Position numbers and translations under genes: made by a program. The notes beneath the pieces are model-generated. The model ran no database searches, was not told the DNA's origin, and saw only the letters and a program-made list of their open reading frames with translations. From contig JADJUF010000008.1 of assembly GCA_016717005.1 (NCBI GenBank), positions 201,501 to 265,500 on the forward strand: 64,000 nt of DNA, read 5' to 3'. The DNA is from Myxococcales bacterium. GTDB lineage: Bacteria > Myxococcota_A > Polyangia > Haliangiales > Haliangiaceae. Positions 11,998-29,066 of the stretch are shown in pieces (position 1 is the stretch's first letter; each line of letters starts with the position of its first letter).

Positions 11998-12067
11998 GCG
12001 CGCACCGACCTGATCCCCGCCCCCGCGGCCCGACGATCTCGCGGCGCCGGTCTGGTAGCGTCGGCCC

Positions 12068-13351
12068 GTGATGCGGACCTGGTGGGCAGCCGTGCCGATC
12101 GCCGTCGTGGCCGCGTGCGCCGGACGGGCGCGGTCGCCCAGCCCGTGCGCGAAGGACACCGACTGCAAGGGCGCGCGCGTGTGCTCCGCCGGCGCGTGCG
12201 TCGATCCCGCCCCGGGGACCGCCGGCGCCCGCCCGGGGCCTGGCGGCGACGGCGACGGCGGCGTCGCGGTGGCGCCGGTGATCGGCCCGCGGCCGTTCGC
12301 GATGATCGGCGGCGGTCCGCGCCACCTCGGCCGCACCGCCGGCCCGGCGCCGCGCAAGGCCCCGACCGAGCTCTGGCGGGTCGAGGTCGGCGGGCCCGTC
12401 ACCGGCGCGCCCACGCTCGGCCCCGACGGCACGCTCTACGTGACGTCCCACGCCGGGACGCTGACCGCGATCGATCCGACCGGCGCGGTCACGTGGACCT
12501 TCGCCATGGGCGAGCGGTCGTGGAGCACGCCCGCGGTCGCGGTCGACGGCACGATCTACGTCGGCTCCGACGACGATCACCTGTACGCGGTCGACGCCGC
12601 CGGCCACAAGAAGTGGGCGCTGCGGATCGGCCAGTGCGATCCCAACGGCTTCGGCCCCGAGAGCTCGCGCTGCGACGCCGACGGCGGGCCGGTGATCGGC
12701 GCCGACGGCACGATCTACCTCGGCGGCGACGGCGTCCACGCGGTCTGGGCCGACGGCACGCTGCGGTGGCGGTTCGCGACCGCCGAGCACGTCGCGACCG
12801 CGCCGGCGCTGGCCGACGACGGCACGATCTACGCGGGCGGCCAGGACGACGCGCTCTACGCGCTGGCGCCCGACGGCAGCAAGCGCTGGGAGTTCCGGGC
12901 CGGCAGCGACTTCGACGCGGCGCCGGTGATCGGCGACGACGGCACGATCTACGCCGGCAACGACGACGACGCGCTCTACGCGCTGCGGTCCGACGGCACG
13001 CTGGCGTGGAAGACGTTGGTCGGCGGCGATGTCCGCGGCGCGGTCGCGATCGCGCCCGACGGCACGATCTACGTCGGCAGCTACGACCACCACCTGTACG
13101 CGCTGGCGCCGACCGGGCAGGTGGTCTGGCGCCTGGCCGCCGCCGACAAGATCCACGCCGCGCCGGTGGTCGCCGCCAACGGGGTGATCCTGGTCGGCGC
13201 CCAGGACGAGCGCCTGTACGCGGTCGATCCCAGCGGCGTGCTGCTGTGGACGATCGCGATCGCCGGTGACCTCGACAGCGCGCCGATCATCGGCAGCGAC
13301 GGCACGATCTACCTGGCGGGTGACGACGGGATCGTGCGCGCGCTCAAGTAG
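12068..13351 (+). CDS. PQQ-like beta-propeller lipoprotein
   Basis: 427 residues; GTG 12068 and ATG 12071 are adjacent possible starts. A lipoprotein signal ends in AVVAAC near residue 17. A short Cys-containing segment (CAKDTDC ... CSAGAC) follows, then from about residue 90 repeats of the PQQ/BamB type with the pattern D-G-T-I-Y-V-G-S-x-D-x-x-L-Y-A-V/L. The fold is a propeller of about eight blades. It may be a surface or periplasmic binding protein. It differs from the BamB protein at 24494 by the Cys-rich neck and more regular blades, and no partner gene is adjacent. Confidence 0.85.
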   Translation: MMRTWWAAVPIAVVAACAGRARSPSPCAKDTDCKGARVCSAGACVDPAPGTAGARPGPGGDGDGGVAVAPVIGPRPFAMIGGGPRHLGRTAGPAPRKAPTELWRVEVGGPVTGAPTLGPDGTLYVTSHAGTLTAIDPTGAVTWTFAMGERSWSTPAVAVDGTIYVGSDDDHLYAVDAAGHKKWALRIGQCDPNGFGPESSRCDADGGPVIGADGTIYLGGDGVHAVWADGTLRWRFATAEHVATAPALADDGTIYAGGQDDALYALAPDGSKRWEFRAGSDFDAAPVIGDDGTIYAGNDDDALYALRSDGTLAWKTLVGGDVRGAVAIAPDGTIYVGSYDHHLYALAPTGQVVWRLAAADKIHAAPVVAANGVILVGAQDERLYAVDPSGVLLWTIAIAGDLDSAPIIGSDGTIYLAGDDGIVRALK

Positions 13352-15725
13352 CGCGCGCCATCTCCGGCCGCCGCCGCACCGCCCGCGCGCTCGACCTGTC
13401 GACGCGCCGGCCCACCCCTTCTCCCGCGGATCTGCGCGCAGGTCCGCCTCCGACAAAGGTCTGACGAAATGACGATCGAACGCGACGATATTCTCGAGGG
13501 GCTCCGCACGGCGGTGACCCATGGCATCAAGTTCACGGCCCTCGCCGACGCCATCGGCGCCCGCAAGGTCGACTACGCCCACATGCGCGCGGTCCTGGCG
13601 ACGATGGTCGCCGAGGGCCTGGTGCGGGCGCTGCCGGGCGGCGGGTTCGGCCTCGCGCCGCACGGCCGCACCGCCGACAAGAAGGCCCGGCCCGGGCTGC
13701 CGTGGCAGGACGCGCCGGCGCCGGTCGACGCGGCGCCGCCCGCGCCTCGGTCCCGCCGGACGTCCAAGGCACCGCCGGCGGACACGGCGCCGCCCGCGCC
13801 CCGACGCGCCGCGCGCCCGACCGCACCGCCGGTCGAGGCCAGCGACGACGCCCCCACCGGCCGCATCACCGTGCACCCCGCCGGCTACGGCTTCGTCGGG
13901 CTGCCCGACGGCCGCGACGTGTTCGTCCCGGCCAAGTACCGCGGCGGCTCGATCGACGGCGATCAGGTGCGGGTCACGACCTGGGTCGGGATCAAGGGCG
14001 TCGAGGGCCAGGTGATCGAGGTGATCGCCCGCGGCCGCGCTCGCCTCACCGGCGTGCTGCGGGTCAGCGGCCGGCGCATCTACCTCGAGCCCGACGACCC
14101 GCGCGTCGCCGCCGACTTCGGCCAGGTGCCGATCGACGGCGGCTCGCCGTCGGCCGAGGGCCAGGCGGTCGTGGTCGAGATCACCCGCTACCCGGCGCCG
14201 GGCAGCCGCGACGTCGCGGCTCGGGTGCTCAAGGTCCTGGGCGACCCCGACGATCCCCGCACCGAGATCGAGAAGATCCTCGCGTGCGCGGCGCTGCCGC
14301 TCGAGTTCCCGGCGGCGGCGCTGGCCCAGGCGGTCGCCACGCCGCAGCAGGTCGGCCCCGACGACCTGGCCGATCGCATCGACCTGCGCGATCGCCGGTT
14401 CTGCACGATCGATCCCGAGACCGCGCGCGACTTCGACGACGCGCTGTGCATCGAGGACGGCCCCGACGGTGGCACCCGGGTCTGGATCGCGGTCGCCGAC
14501 GTCTCGCACTACGTGCGCTGGGACGACGCGCTCGATCGCGAGTCGACGCTGCGCGGCGTGTCGGTCTACCTGCCCGATCGCGTCATCCCGATGCTGCCGC
14601 ACCAGCTCTCGAGCCAGATCTGCTCGCTCTTGCCCGACGTCGATCGCTGCGCGATGGTCGTGCGGCTCGACTACGACGCCGACGCGCAGCTGGTCGGCGA
14701 GAGCTACGCCGCGGCGGTGATCCGGTCCCAGGCCCGGCTCGACTACCCGGGCGTGGCCGCGGCCCTGCGCGAGGACTTCCGCGGCCGGCGCGAGGCCTAC
14801 CGGCCGTGGCACGCCGAGCTCGTGCGGCTCAACACCCTGGCCCAGACCCTGCGCGCCCAGCGCCGGGCCCGCGGCACGCTCGATCTGGATCTGCCCGAGG
14901 CCAAGGTCATCCTCGACGCTGACGATCCGCGGCTGGTGCGCGACGTCGTCCGCGCCAAGGGCGACGCCGACGTCAAGGGCGCGTACCAGCTGGTCGAGGA
15001 GTTCATGATCGGCGCCAACGAGGCGGTCGGCCGGTTCTTCCGCAAGCGCAACGCGCCGACGGTGTGGCGCGTGCACGCGCCGCCGAGCCGCGAGCGGGTC
15101 GAGGAGCTCGCCGCGATCCTGGGCGGGCTCGGGCTGCCGGTCGACGTCGACGCCGCGCTGACGCCGCTGGGCATGAAGCAGGTGCTCGACCTGGTCGCGA
15201 CCACGAACGCGGCCCGGTCGCTGTCGTTCCTGGTGCTGCGCTCGCTCAAGCAGGCGGTCTGGGACACCGTGCCGATCGGCCACTTCGGCCTGGCCTCGGG
15301 CGACTACGTCCACTTCACGTCGCCGATCCGGCGCTACCCCGACCTGCTGGTCCACCGGCTGCTCAAGCACTACTTGCACAAGGACGGCCTGCCCGCGGGC
15401 GGCGCCTACCGCGAGCCGCCGCCGCCGATCGAGCGCCTGGCCGAGCTGGCCGCCGGCGCCAGCGGCCACGAGCGCCGCGCGATGGAGGCCGAGCGCGAGG
15501 CGGTGGCGATGTACCGCGCGTACCTGGTGCGCGATCAGATCGGCGAGCGCTTCACCGGCGCGGTCTCGGCGGTCACCAGCTTCGGCGCCTTCGTCGAGCT
15601 CGACGCGCCGTTCGTCGAGGGCCTGATCAAGCTCGAGTCGCTGGGCCACGACATCGGCTACGACGAGGCCCGGCTGCGGCTGCGCGCGCGCCGCTCGGGC
15701 TTCAGCCTGGCGATGGGCGACGCGG

Positions 15726-19028
<3,303 letters not shown>

Positions 19029-19237
19029 GCGGGCGACACCCTACGGAACAAGCGTTCAGTCGTCAAGCCAGCGACGGTGGTCTGCGGTCGAGCGACCGCC
19101 GTCGCCGGGGCGCCGGGCTCGGGGCGGGCTGGCCGAGCCGAACTCGCGATGCGTCCTCGTCGGGCCCGAAAATGCCGACGGGCAGGCGCGTGGCCTGCCC
19201 GTCGCGTCGACATCACGCCCCATCGCGGGGCGCTGCC

Positions 19238-22663
<3,426 letters not shown>

Positions 22664-22962
22664 GGGTGCTGTTCCGAGAGAGCGAGGGCCCACCGGGCGC
22701 GATCACAACCTGCCATGCGTCGGGCGGCCCGCTCCCCCACGACGCCACGATCGCGTCGAGCCACCCGGCGCGCGCCTGGGTGGTGGGGGGAGGCGGCGGC
22801 CCGACGACGGGCGCTGCGGTGGACGAGGTGACGAGAGCGATCGGCAGGTCGATCGCCCGAGGATGCGGGACCAGAGCCTCGACGACGATCGGCCCGGACC
22901 CGGGGAGCGGGCGCGGTTGCGAGGGTCGAGATGTCCAGCCAGTCCACTTAGATGTCCTACTA
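22664..22962 (-). other. Long 5' leader of the DEAD-box helicase mRNA
   Basis: This stretch of about 300 bases between the predicted transcription start and the helicase start holds no convincing gene; the one overlapping frame is Arg-rich shadow. Long leaders on csdA/deaD mRNAs in other bacteria serve autoregulation or cold control, so the same may apply here. No riboswitch class was recognised. Confidence 0.4.
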
Positions 22963-22969
22963 GCGCGGG

Positions 22970-22998
22970 ACCATATGCGCCGAACCCCAGGGGGTCAA
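22970..22998 (-). promoter_or_regulatory. Sigma-70-type promoter for the DEAD-box helicase
   Basis: Minus strand: TTGACC (22993-22998), 17-base spacer, TATGGT (22970-22975). Transcription would start near 22963, which leaves an untranslated leader of about 300 bases before ATG 22663. Confidence 0.55.
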
Positions 22999-23064
22999 GG
23001 CCAATACGCGGCCCTGGGAGCGCAGGCAGGCCCCTGATTTCTCAGGGACCGGCCCCGATTGGCG

Positions 23065-23589
23065 TCAGAAGTATCCCCAGCGCCAGGTCGAGCGCACCGC
23101 GACCGTCACGGTCGTGGTGTCGCTGGCGAACGAGGTCACGGCCGCCGCCAGGCCGACCGACCGGGCCCGGCTCCGCAGCAGATCGATCCCGGCGCCGATC
23201 CGCAGCGCCGGCTCGACGCCGGTCGTGAACGGCCCGCCGGCGCGGACCAGGCCACCGACGCCGAGATCGACGTACGGCACGTACTTGAGGATGTCGATGC
23301 GGTAGACGAGGCCGACCGTGGCCTGGCCGGTGAGCGCCGCGCCGCCGCCGAGGTAGCCGGCCACGACCAGATCGGTCCGCCACGACACCTCGGCGCCCAG
23401 CGCCCGCTCGTAGGTCGCGGCCAGCGCCAGCCCGGCGGTCGGCGTCAGCGTCTCCTCCATCTTGGCGTCCGGCGTCGCGTACGTGGCGAAGCCGGCCGAC
23501 ACCGACGCCGCGCGCTCGCTGTCGTCGGCGCGGGCCGGCCCCCGGACCAGGATCGCGGCGACCGCGAGCAGCGACGCGAGCGTGCGCAT
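23065..23589 (-). CDS. Exported beta-barrel-like outer membrane protein
   Basis: 174 residues from ATG 23589. A cleavable signal peptide (MRTLASLLAVAAIL ... GPARA) is followed by alternating hydrophobic and polar strands with Gly and aromatic residues and a C-terminal aromatic (WRWGYF), typical of outer membrane barrels. The mature part is about 150 residues, enough for an eight-stranded barrel of the OmpW/OmpX size class. No closer family was recognised. It is divergent from the yfgM-bamB pair. Confidence 0.7.
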   Translation of the reverse strand: MRTLASLLAVAAILVRGPARADDSERAASVSAGFATYATPDAKMEETLTPTAGLALAATYERALGAEVSWRTDLVVAGYLGGGAALTGQATVGLVYRIDILKYVPYVDLGVGGLVRAGGPFTTGVEPALRIGAGIDLLRSRARSVGLAAAVTSFASDTTTVTVAVRSTWRWGYF

Positions 23590-23659
23590 CCACGATCCGT
23601 TACGCGAAACACCGGCACGAGGCAACCGCCTGGCCAGGCCGCAGGTCGAACCGCCTGAA

Positions 23660-23689
23660 TTGACGCCGCAATGACCCGGGTGCTACACA
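23660..23689 (+). promoter_or_regulatory. Possible promoter for the yfgM-like/bamB operon
   Basis: TTGACG (23660-23665), then TACACA (23684-23689) at an 18-base spacing; GCTACA at 16 bases is an alternative -10. It lies about 26 bases before the GTG start at 23715. Confidence 0.4.
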
Positions 23690-23714
23690 GCCGGCTCGTT
23701 TCGACGAGGACCCC

Positions 23715-24497
23715 GTGGCCACCAAAGACGCTGACCCCACCCCTGGCATCTCCGTCACCGCCGTGCACATCGGCGGGGACTCGATCACCGATCGATTGAT
23801 GCCGCACGTGAAGAAGATCGCCGCCGGCGCCGGTGCGCTGGTCGTCGTGATCGTCGTGTACTACAGCTACCGCTGGTACAAGCACACGCAGGAAGAGAAG
23901 GCGACGACCGTCCTGGTCCGCGGCCTCGAGCTGGGCGATCGGGCGGTCAAGCCCGAGGACGCCAGCAGCGCGGCGCCCGCCGACGGCGAGCCGTCCTGGA
24001 AGACCTACGGCGAGCGCGCCGAGGCCACGGCCGCGGCGATCGCCAAGGCCGGGCGCGCCCGCGGCGCCGCCGCGGTCTACGAGGCGAACCTGCTGCTGAC
24101 CGCCGGCAAGCTCGACGCCGCGCTCGCGGCGTTCCGCAAGGTCGGCAACGGCACGAGCGACGACGCGGTGCTGGCGCGCGAGGGCGTCGGCATCACGCTC
24201 GAGACCCAGGCCGCGGCCGCGACCGACCCGGCCATGCGCCAGCGGCTGCTCGAGGAGGCGCTCGCCGCGTTCCGCGCGGTGCAGCCCGACGACAAGGGCG
24301 CGCGGCGCGACTACGCGCTGTTCCACGAGGCCCGCGTGCTCGAGGCGCTCGGCAAGCCGAGCGAGGCGGTCGCGCCGCTGACGCGCGCGCTGAGCGTCGC
24401 CCCCGACTCGATGCTCAAGCAGGACATCGAGAACCGCCTCGCGGTGCTGGGCGCGCCGGTGCCGGAGGCGCCGACGCCGGAGCTCGTCACGCCGTGA
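23715..24497 (+). CDS. YfgM-like inner membrane TPR protein
   Basis: 260 residues from GTG 23715, with GAGGA just upstream. A short cytoplasmic N-terminus, one transmembrane helix (about residues 34-55, GAGALVVVIVVYYSYRWYK) and a periplasmic helical domain with TPR-like pairs give the YfgM layout. YfgM in E. coli is an ancillary SecYEG subunit that works with periplasmic chaperones. The next gene is bamB, and yfgM-bamB is the gene order in gammaproteobacteria, which strengthens the assignment. The two genes overlap by GTGA. Confidence 0.75.
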   Translation: MATKDADPTPGISVTAVHIGGDSITDRLMPHVKKIAAGAGALVVVIVVYYSYRWYKHTQEEKATTVLVRGLELGDRAVKPEDASSAAPADGEPSWKTYGERAEATAAAIAKAGRARGAAAVYEANLLLTAGKLDAALAAFRKVGNGTSDDAVLAREGVGITLETQAAAATDPAMRQRLLEEALAAFRAVQPDDKGARRDYALFHEARVLEALGKPSEAVAPLTRALSVAPDSMLKQDIENRLAVLGAPVPEAPTPELVTP

Positions 24498-25699
24498 CCC
24501 GCACCCGGGGCATCGGGCGGGGCATCGGGCTGATCGGCCTGGGGCTGATCGGCGGCGCGTGCTCGACGCTGCGGCCGACGACCCACGTCGCCGACGACCC
24601 GGGCCGGGCCGCGGCGCTGCGCGTGCGCTGGACGCTGGTCACGAGCGATCGCTCGACCGACGTCAGCCCGCAGGAGTTCGCTGGCGTCGCGACCTCGGCC
24701 GAGAACGTGTTCGGCGGCTCCGCCGGCGGGCTGTTCGTGTCGGTCCGCGCGCTCGACGGCCGGGTCCGGTGGAGCAAGCAGCTCGGCGCGATCAGCTCGC
24801 GCCCGACGATCGTCGGCGATCGCCTGTTCGTCGGCACCGACGACGGCGAGCTGATGTCGGTCGAGCTCGACACCGGCAAGGTGCTCTGGAAGTACACGAC
24901 CAAGGGCGCCATCCTCGAGTCGCCGGTGGTGCTCGACGTGCGGGCGCTGCCGAACGATCCGGCCGACGCGGTCGTCGTGTTCTCGAACGAGGCCGATCAG
25001 GTGATCGCGCTCGACGCGGTCACCGGCGCGTTCCGCTGGCAGTACAAGGCCGAGACCCCCGAGGAGTACACGCTGCGCGGCCACGCCGGCGTGGTCGCGA
25101 GCGGCGAGCTGGTGTTCACCGGCTTCGCCAACGGCACGCTCGTGGCGCTGCGGGCGCGCACCGGCTCGGTCGCGTGGCTGACCACGCTGACCGGCGACGC
25201 CGATCGCTTCGTCGACGTCGACGCGACCCCGGTGCTCGACGCGACCTCGCTGTACGTGACGTCGTCGTCGGGCGGCGTCTGGTCGATCGACCAGCAGACC
25301 GGCCTGGTCCGCTGGCGGACCCCGCTGGTCGGCTCGGCCTCGGCCCGGCAGGACGGCGGCAGCGGCGCGGTCGGCGGGCTCGCGCTCGACGGCGAGCGCC
25401 TGTACGTCGCGGCCGCCGATCTCGGCGTCTACGCGCTCGACCTCAGCGGCAACGTGCTCTGGCGCCACGGCACCCGCGGCGCCGGCGAGCCGGCCACGCC
25501 CCAGGTCGCCGGCGACTACCTGATCTACGCGCTGACCGACGCCGGCATCTACGTGGCCGACAAGCGCACCGGCAGCGTGCTCGAGTACTTCGATCCCGGC
25601 GACGGCGTCTCGGCCGACCCGGTGGTCATCGACGATCGCGACCTGTACGTGCTGTCGAACCGCGGCGTCCTGTACGCGTTCGACCTGCGCGCGCTCTAG
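24494..25699 (+). CDS. bamB: Outer membrane assembly lipoprotein BamB-like
   Basis: 401 residues. The lipobox is LIGGAC near residue 23. A PQQ-type eight-bladed propeller follows, with repeats such as GTDDGELMSVELDTGKVLWK and NEADQVIALDAVTGAFRWQYK. BamB binds BamA and helps fold beta-barrel proteins. The length (about 380 mature residues) and the single-copy pairing with a YfgM-like gene match the family. It is translationally coupled to that gene and ends before a strong bidirectional hairpin. Confidence 0.85.
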   Translation: MTRTRGIGRGIGLIGLGLIGGACSTLRPTTHVADDPGRAAALRVRWTLVTSDRSTDVSPQEFAGVATSAENVFGGSAGGLFVSVRALDGRVRWSKQLGAISSRPTIVGDRLFVGTDDGELMSVELDTGKVLWKYTTKGAILESPVVLDVRALPNDPADAVVVFSNEADQVIALDAVTGAFRWQYKAETPEEYTLRGHAGVVASGELVFTGFANGTLVALRARTGSVAWLTTLTGDADRFVDVDATPVLDATSLYVTSSSGGVWSIDQQTGLVRWRTPLVGSASARQDGGSGAVGGLALDGERLYVAAADLGVYALDLSGNVLWRHGTRGAGEPATPQVAGDYLIYALTDAGIYVADKRTGSVLEYFDPGDGVSADPVVIDDRDLYVLSNRGVLYAFDLRAL

Positions 25700-25981
25700 G
25701 TGGCGTCGCGCGCGCGCAGGGCCCGTCGGTCTCGACGGCCCAGAGGGTCTGGTCGCAGGTGAGCAGGGCGCGGGCGCCGTCGGCGACGACGGTGCAGTGG
25801 GATCCCAGCCCACCGGGGGGCCGCCCCGACACCCGTCGCGTGGCACCGCGCGTCCGCGCTTGCGCGTCGGCGACGAGCGCCCGCCGCGCCGCACACCGAT
25901 CGCAGCGATACACGGCGCCATCTGCCGCGCCCCGACCGCACCAGGTCGGAGCCCGAGCGAGGCGATGGGGACCGAAAACGC
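25700..25981. other. Intergenic region without a confident gene
   Basis: About 280 bases between bamB and the terminator. On the minus strand one frame reads like protein for about 75 residues with spaced cysteines (YRCDRCAARRA ... SHCTVV ... LTCDQTLW ... DGPC). It has no good start or ribosome site and runs into bamB, so it may be a remnant of a small zinc-binding protein or chance. Confidence 0.4.
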
Positions 25982-26007
25982 CGCGAGGCCGGCGAACCGG
26001 CCTCGCG
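25982..26007. terminator. Bidirectional terminator between bamB and the GYP-tailed membrane protein gene
   Basis: A perfect 11-bp inverted repeat (CGCGAGGCCGG / CCGGCCTCGCG) with a 4-base loop. Minus-strand reading gives a TTCG loop and a GTTTTC tail after the stem; plus-strand reading gives TCTTC. It serves two convergent genes and is the best terminator in the window. Confidence 0.75.
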
Positions 26008-26026
26008 TCTTCACCGTCGAGTGACG

Positions 26027-26821
26027 CTAGCGGCCGTAGCCGCCGCCACCCTGGGGAGGATAGCCGCCGCCACCACCCTGAGGAGGATAGCCGCCGCCAC
26101 CCTGCTGGGGAGGATAGCCGCCGCCGCCCTGGGGAGGATAGCCGCCGCCACCCTGGTGCGGAGGATAGCCGCCGCCCTGCTGCGGAGGATAGCCGCCACC
26201 CTGCTGCGGGTAGCCGCCCGGATAGCCGCCGCCGGGAGGCGCCATCGGCGCCGCCGGACGCACCGGCGCGGTCCAGCCCGAGAGCTGGCCGTGGCGCATC
26301 AGCGCGATGCCGGCCGCGCCGCCCGAGACGATCAGCGCCGACAGCGCGGTCGAGATCGAGTTCCACTTCTCGCCGTTCACCAGTGAGCCGACGAGCATGT
26401 AGAACGCGCCGATCGCGGCGAGGCCGGCGACGAAGCCGAGGGCGCCCATCGCGAACCGCTCGATCTGCGAGTGGGTCGAGTTGTTGGTGCGCGGCAGGAT
26501 GCCGAGGGCGAAGCCGGCGACGGTCGCCGCGCCGACCACGAGCGGCGTGATCGCGGCCTTGATCGACGGGCCCGGACTCTTGAAGCCGCCCAGGATGAAC
26601 TGGAGCAGCATGAACACGCCCATCAGCGCCAGCAGGGCGCCGATCAGGATGAGCTGCCAGGCGACCAGCTTGGTGCCGATCTGCTTGTCGTCCTTGCTCG
26701 GCCGGTCCTCGCGGCGATCGAGCAGGATGAACAGATACCCGAGCACGATGAACATCGGGATCGCGTAAATACCGGCCATGGCCGTCGAGCCAATGGCCAT
26801 GATGGGTCCGAGCCCTTCCAT
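26027..26821 (-). CDS. Multi-pass membrane protein with Gly/Tyr/Pro-rich tail
   Basis: 264 residues from ATG 26821, chosen for the GAGGAG ribosome site seven bases upstream. Five hydrophobic helices (about residues 12-32, 48-72, 85-105, 122-145 and 155-175) are followed by a low-complexity C-terminal tail of GGYPPQ and GGGYPPQQ units (about residues 195-264). Such GYP tails are disordered and in some proteins promote self-association or bind WW/SH3-like domains. I do not recognise the membrane domain. It is the only gene between a terminator and the EAL gene. Confidence 0.75.
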   Translation of the reverse strand: MEGLGPIMAIGSTAMAGIYAIPMFIVLGYLFILLDRREDRPSKDDKQIGTKLVAWQLILIGALLALMGVFMLLQFILGGFKSPGPSIKAAITPLVVGAATVAGFALGILPRTNNSTHSQIERFAMGALGFVAGLAAIGAFYMLVGSLVNGEKWNSISTALSALIVSGGAAGIALMRHGQLSGWTAPVRPAAPMAPPGGGYPGGYPQQGGGYPPQQGGGYPPHQGGGGYPPQGGGGYPPQQGGGGYPPQGGGGGYPPQGGGGYGR

Positions 26822-26968
26822 GGTCTTCTCCTCTTCCTCGGTGACGATGCGATTGGTGCCGCGACTGTACACCGCGCCCCGGTGGCACAAGCGCGGGCCG
26901 GCCGTGATTCGAACGGACGCGTCAGCGCGGACCGGTGGACGGCGCCGCCGGGCGCGCGAACGACCGCG

Positions 26969-27724
<756 letters not shown>

Positions 27725-27810
27725 GACCGCAAGATACCAAGCCCGGCGCCACCGTGCCTCACCCCCGCAGGGTGATCGGCTCGCTCACGGCCCGGGCGGT
27801 GCGCCGAGCC

Positions 27811-28293
27811 TCAGACGAAGCGGCGCAGGTGCTCACGGAAGTCACCGACGACCGCGGACGCCGCGTGGCCGTCGTAGTGGGCCTCGATCCACTCGCGGCT
27901 GACCGGCAGCTCGAGCCCGAGCCGGTAGGTCATCAGGCACGCGCGGTCGGACAGGGGCGTGAACCGGGCCTCGCCCTCGACGCGGATGGCGCTGCCGGAG
28001 GTCGTGCTCCAGCGGATCGTCAGCTCCGCGGCCCGGTACTCGTAGCGGACCACGTAGCCGAGGGTCGCGCGGTCGAACGACGCGCGGAACGCGACCTGCG
28101 CAGGGCGGCCGTCGTCGTCGCGCTCGAGCACCCGAGCCGACTGCACGACCGACAGCCACCGCGGCGTCTCGCCGGCGTCGGCGAACACCTCGTACGCGAC
28201 CTCCGCCCGGACCGGCAACGTGGTCGCGACCTCGGTCGAGACCGGCGGAAACTCGGCGGCGGCGTCGCGAAGGAGCTGGGCGGTGGCGTTCAT
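27811..28293 (-). CDS. SRPBCC / polyketide cyclase-like protein
   Basis: 160 residues. The pattern VSTEVATTLPVRAEVAYEVFADAGETPRWLS at the N-terminus and the strand series ending in a long C-terminal helix (GDFREHLRRF) match the START/SRPBCC helix-grip fold. Members bind hydrophobic ligands in a deep pocket and include polyketide cyclases and lipid-binding proteins. No ligand can be given. The gene is alone, with the tandem-repeat region upstream of it. Confidence 0.75.
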   Translation of the reverse strand: MNATAQLLRDAAAEFPPVSTEVATTLPVRAEVAYEVFADAGETPRWLSVVQSARVLERDDDGRPAQVAFRASFDRATLGYVVRYEYRAAELTIRWSTTSGSAIRVEGEARFTPLSDRACLMTYRLGLELPVSREWIEAHYDGHAASAVVGDFREHLRRFV

Positions 28294-28484
28294 GGCGCCT
28301 CACCAAAGCAACTCGGGTGCCGGACCAGCGGCCGCCCAGCCGATCGCCACAGGCCACCAACATCGGGCGGTTACGCAATGACGCGGCGCACGATCGAACT
28401 GGCGACCCAGGTTGCCGGCGCCTGGCGTTGGGAGGGCCTGTTGGCACCGCAGACACCAGCGGCAGCCACGATGGGAGATCGGAG
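28294..28484. other. Gene-free single-copy sequence upstream of the repeat arrays
   Basis: About 190 bases between the SRPBCC start and the 12-bp array. No gene, hairpin or promoter could be called with confidence; the reading frames that cross it are shadows. Confidence 0.4.
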
Positions 28485-28716
28485 CCGGGATCGGGAGCCG
28501 GAATCGGAGCCGGGATCGGAGCCGGGATCGGAGCCGGGATCGGAGCCGGGATCGGAGCCGGGACCGGAGTCGGGACCGGAGTCGGGACCGGAGTCGGGAC
28601 CGGAGTCGGGACCGGAGTCGGGACCTCGGAGTCGGGACCGGAGTCGGGACCGGAGCCGGGATCGGAGTCGGGACCGGAGTCGGGACCGGAGTCGGGACCG
28701 GAGTCGGGACCGGAGA
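28485..28716. repeat. 12-bp tandem array of GGAGCCGGGATC / GGAGTCGGGACC type
   Basis: About 19 units of 12 bp, first mostly GGAGCCGGGATC, then mostly GGAGTCGGGACC, with one interruption near 28623-28630. The period is a multiple of three, so frames stay open through it. The GGAGCCGG word also occurs beside the poly-G run at 16064, so the two loci share a motif. Confidence 0.9.
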
Positions 28717-28717
28717 A

Positions 28718-28886
28718 CTCACGGGTGTCAGCCGATCGGGATCTGGCCAGAGCTCACGGGTGTCAGCCGATCGGGAGCTGGCCGGAGCTCACGGGTGTCA
28801 GCCGATCGGGGGCTGGCCAGAACTCACGGGTGTCAGCCGATCGGGAGCTGGCCGGAGCTCACGGGTGTCAGCCGATCGGGAGCTGC
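28718..28886. repeat. 35-bp direct tandem repeat, about 4.8 copies
   Basis: Units start at 28718, 28753, 28788, 28823 and 28858 and read CTCACGGGTGTCAGCCGATC followed by GGGNNCTGGCCNGAG, with only one to three differences each. The copies touch with no spacers, so it is not CRISPR. TCAGCCGATCG is found once more just after the array (28889-28899). It may bind a protein, be structural DNA, or be a minisatellite. Confidence 0.92.
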
Positions 28887-29066
28887 GGTCAGCCGATCGA
28901 GTGGCGTGAAGGACCTCGGATGGCCCAAAGATCCCAGCGGGTTGATGGGTATCCAGAGAGGAATGACGTCGCAGAATCTATCTTATGTCAACTCTGCGCG
29001 GAGGGCTTCTGGGGGCAACCCCAGCACAGGACCCGCCGCCCGAAATCGCCACGGCGGACACCGCGC
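28887..29066. other. Gene-free lower-GC sequence after the 35-bp array
   Basis: About 180 bases with noticeably lower GC (around 28960-29000 contains AGAATCTATCTTATGTC). It has no frame, hairpin or RNA motif I can support. The composition change could mark a site of insertion or loss. Confidence 0.4.

Noticed and set aside
28718..28886. CRISPR array
   Set aside because: 35-bp units are contiguous with no unique spacers and no cas genes nearby.
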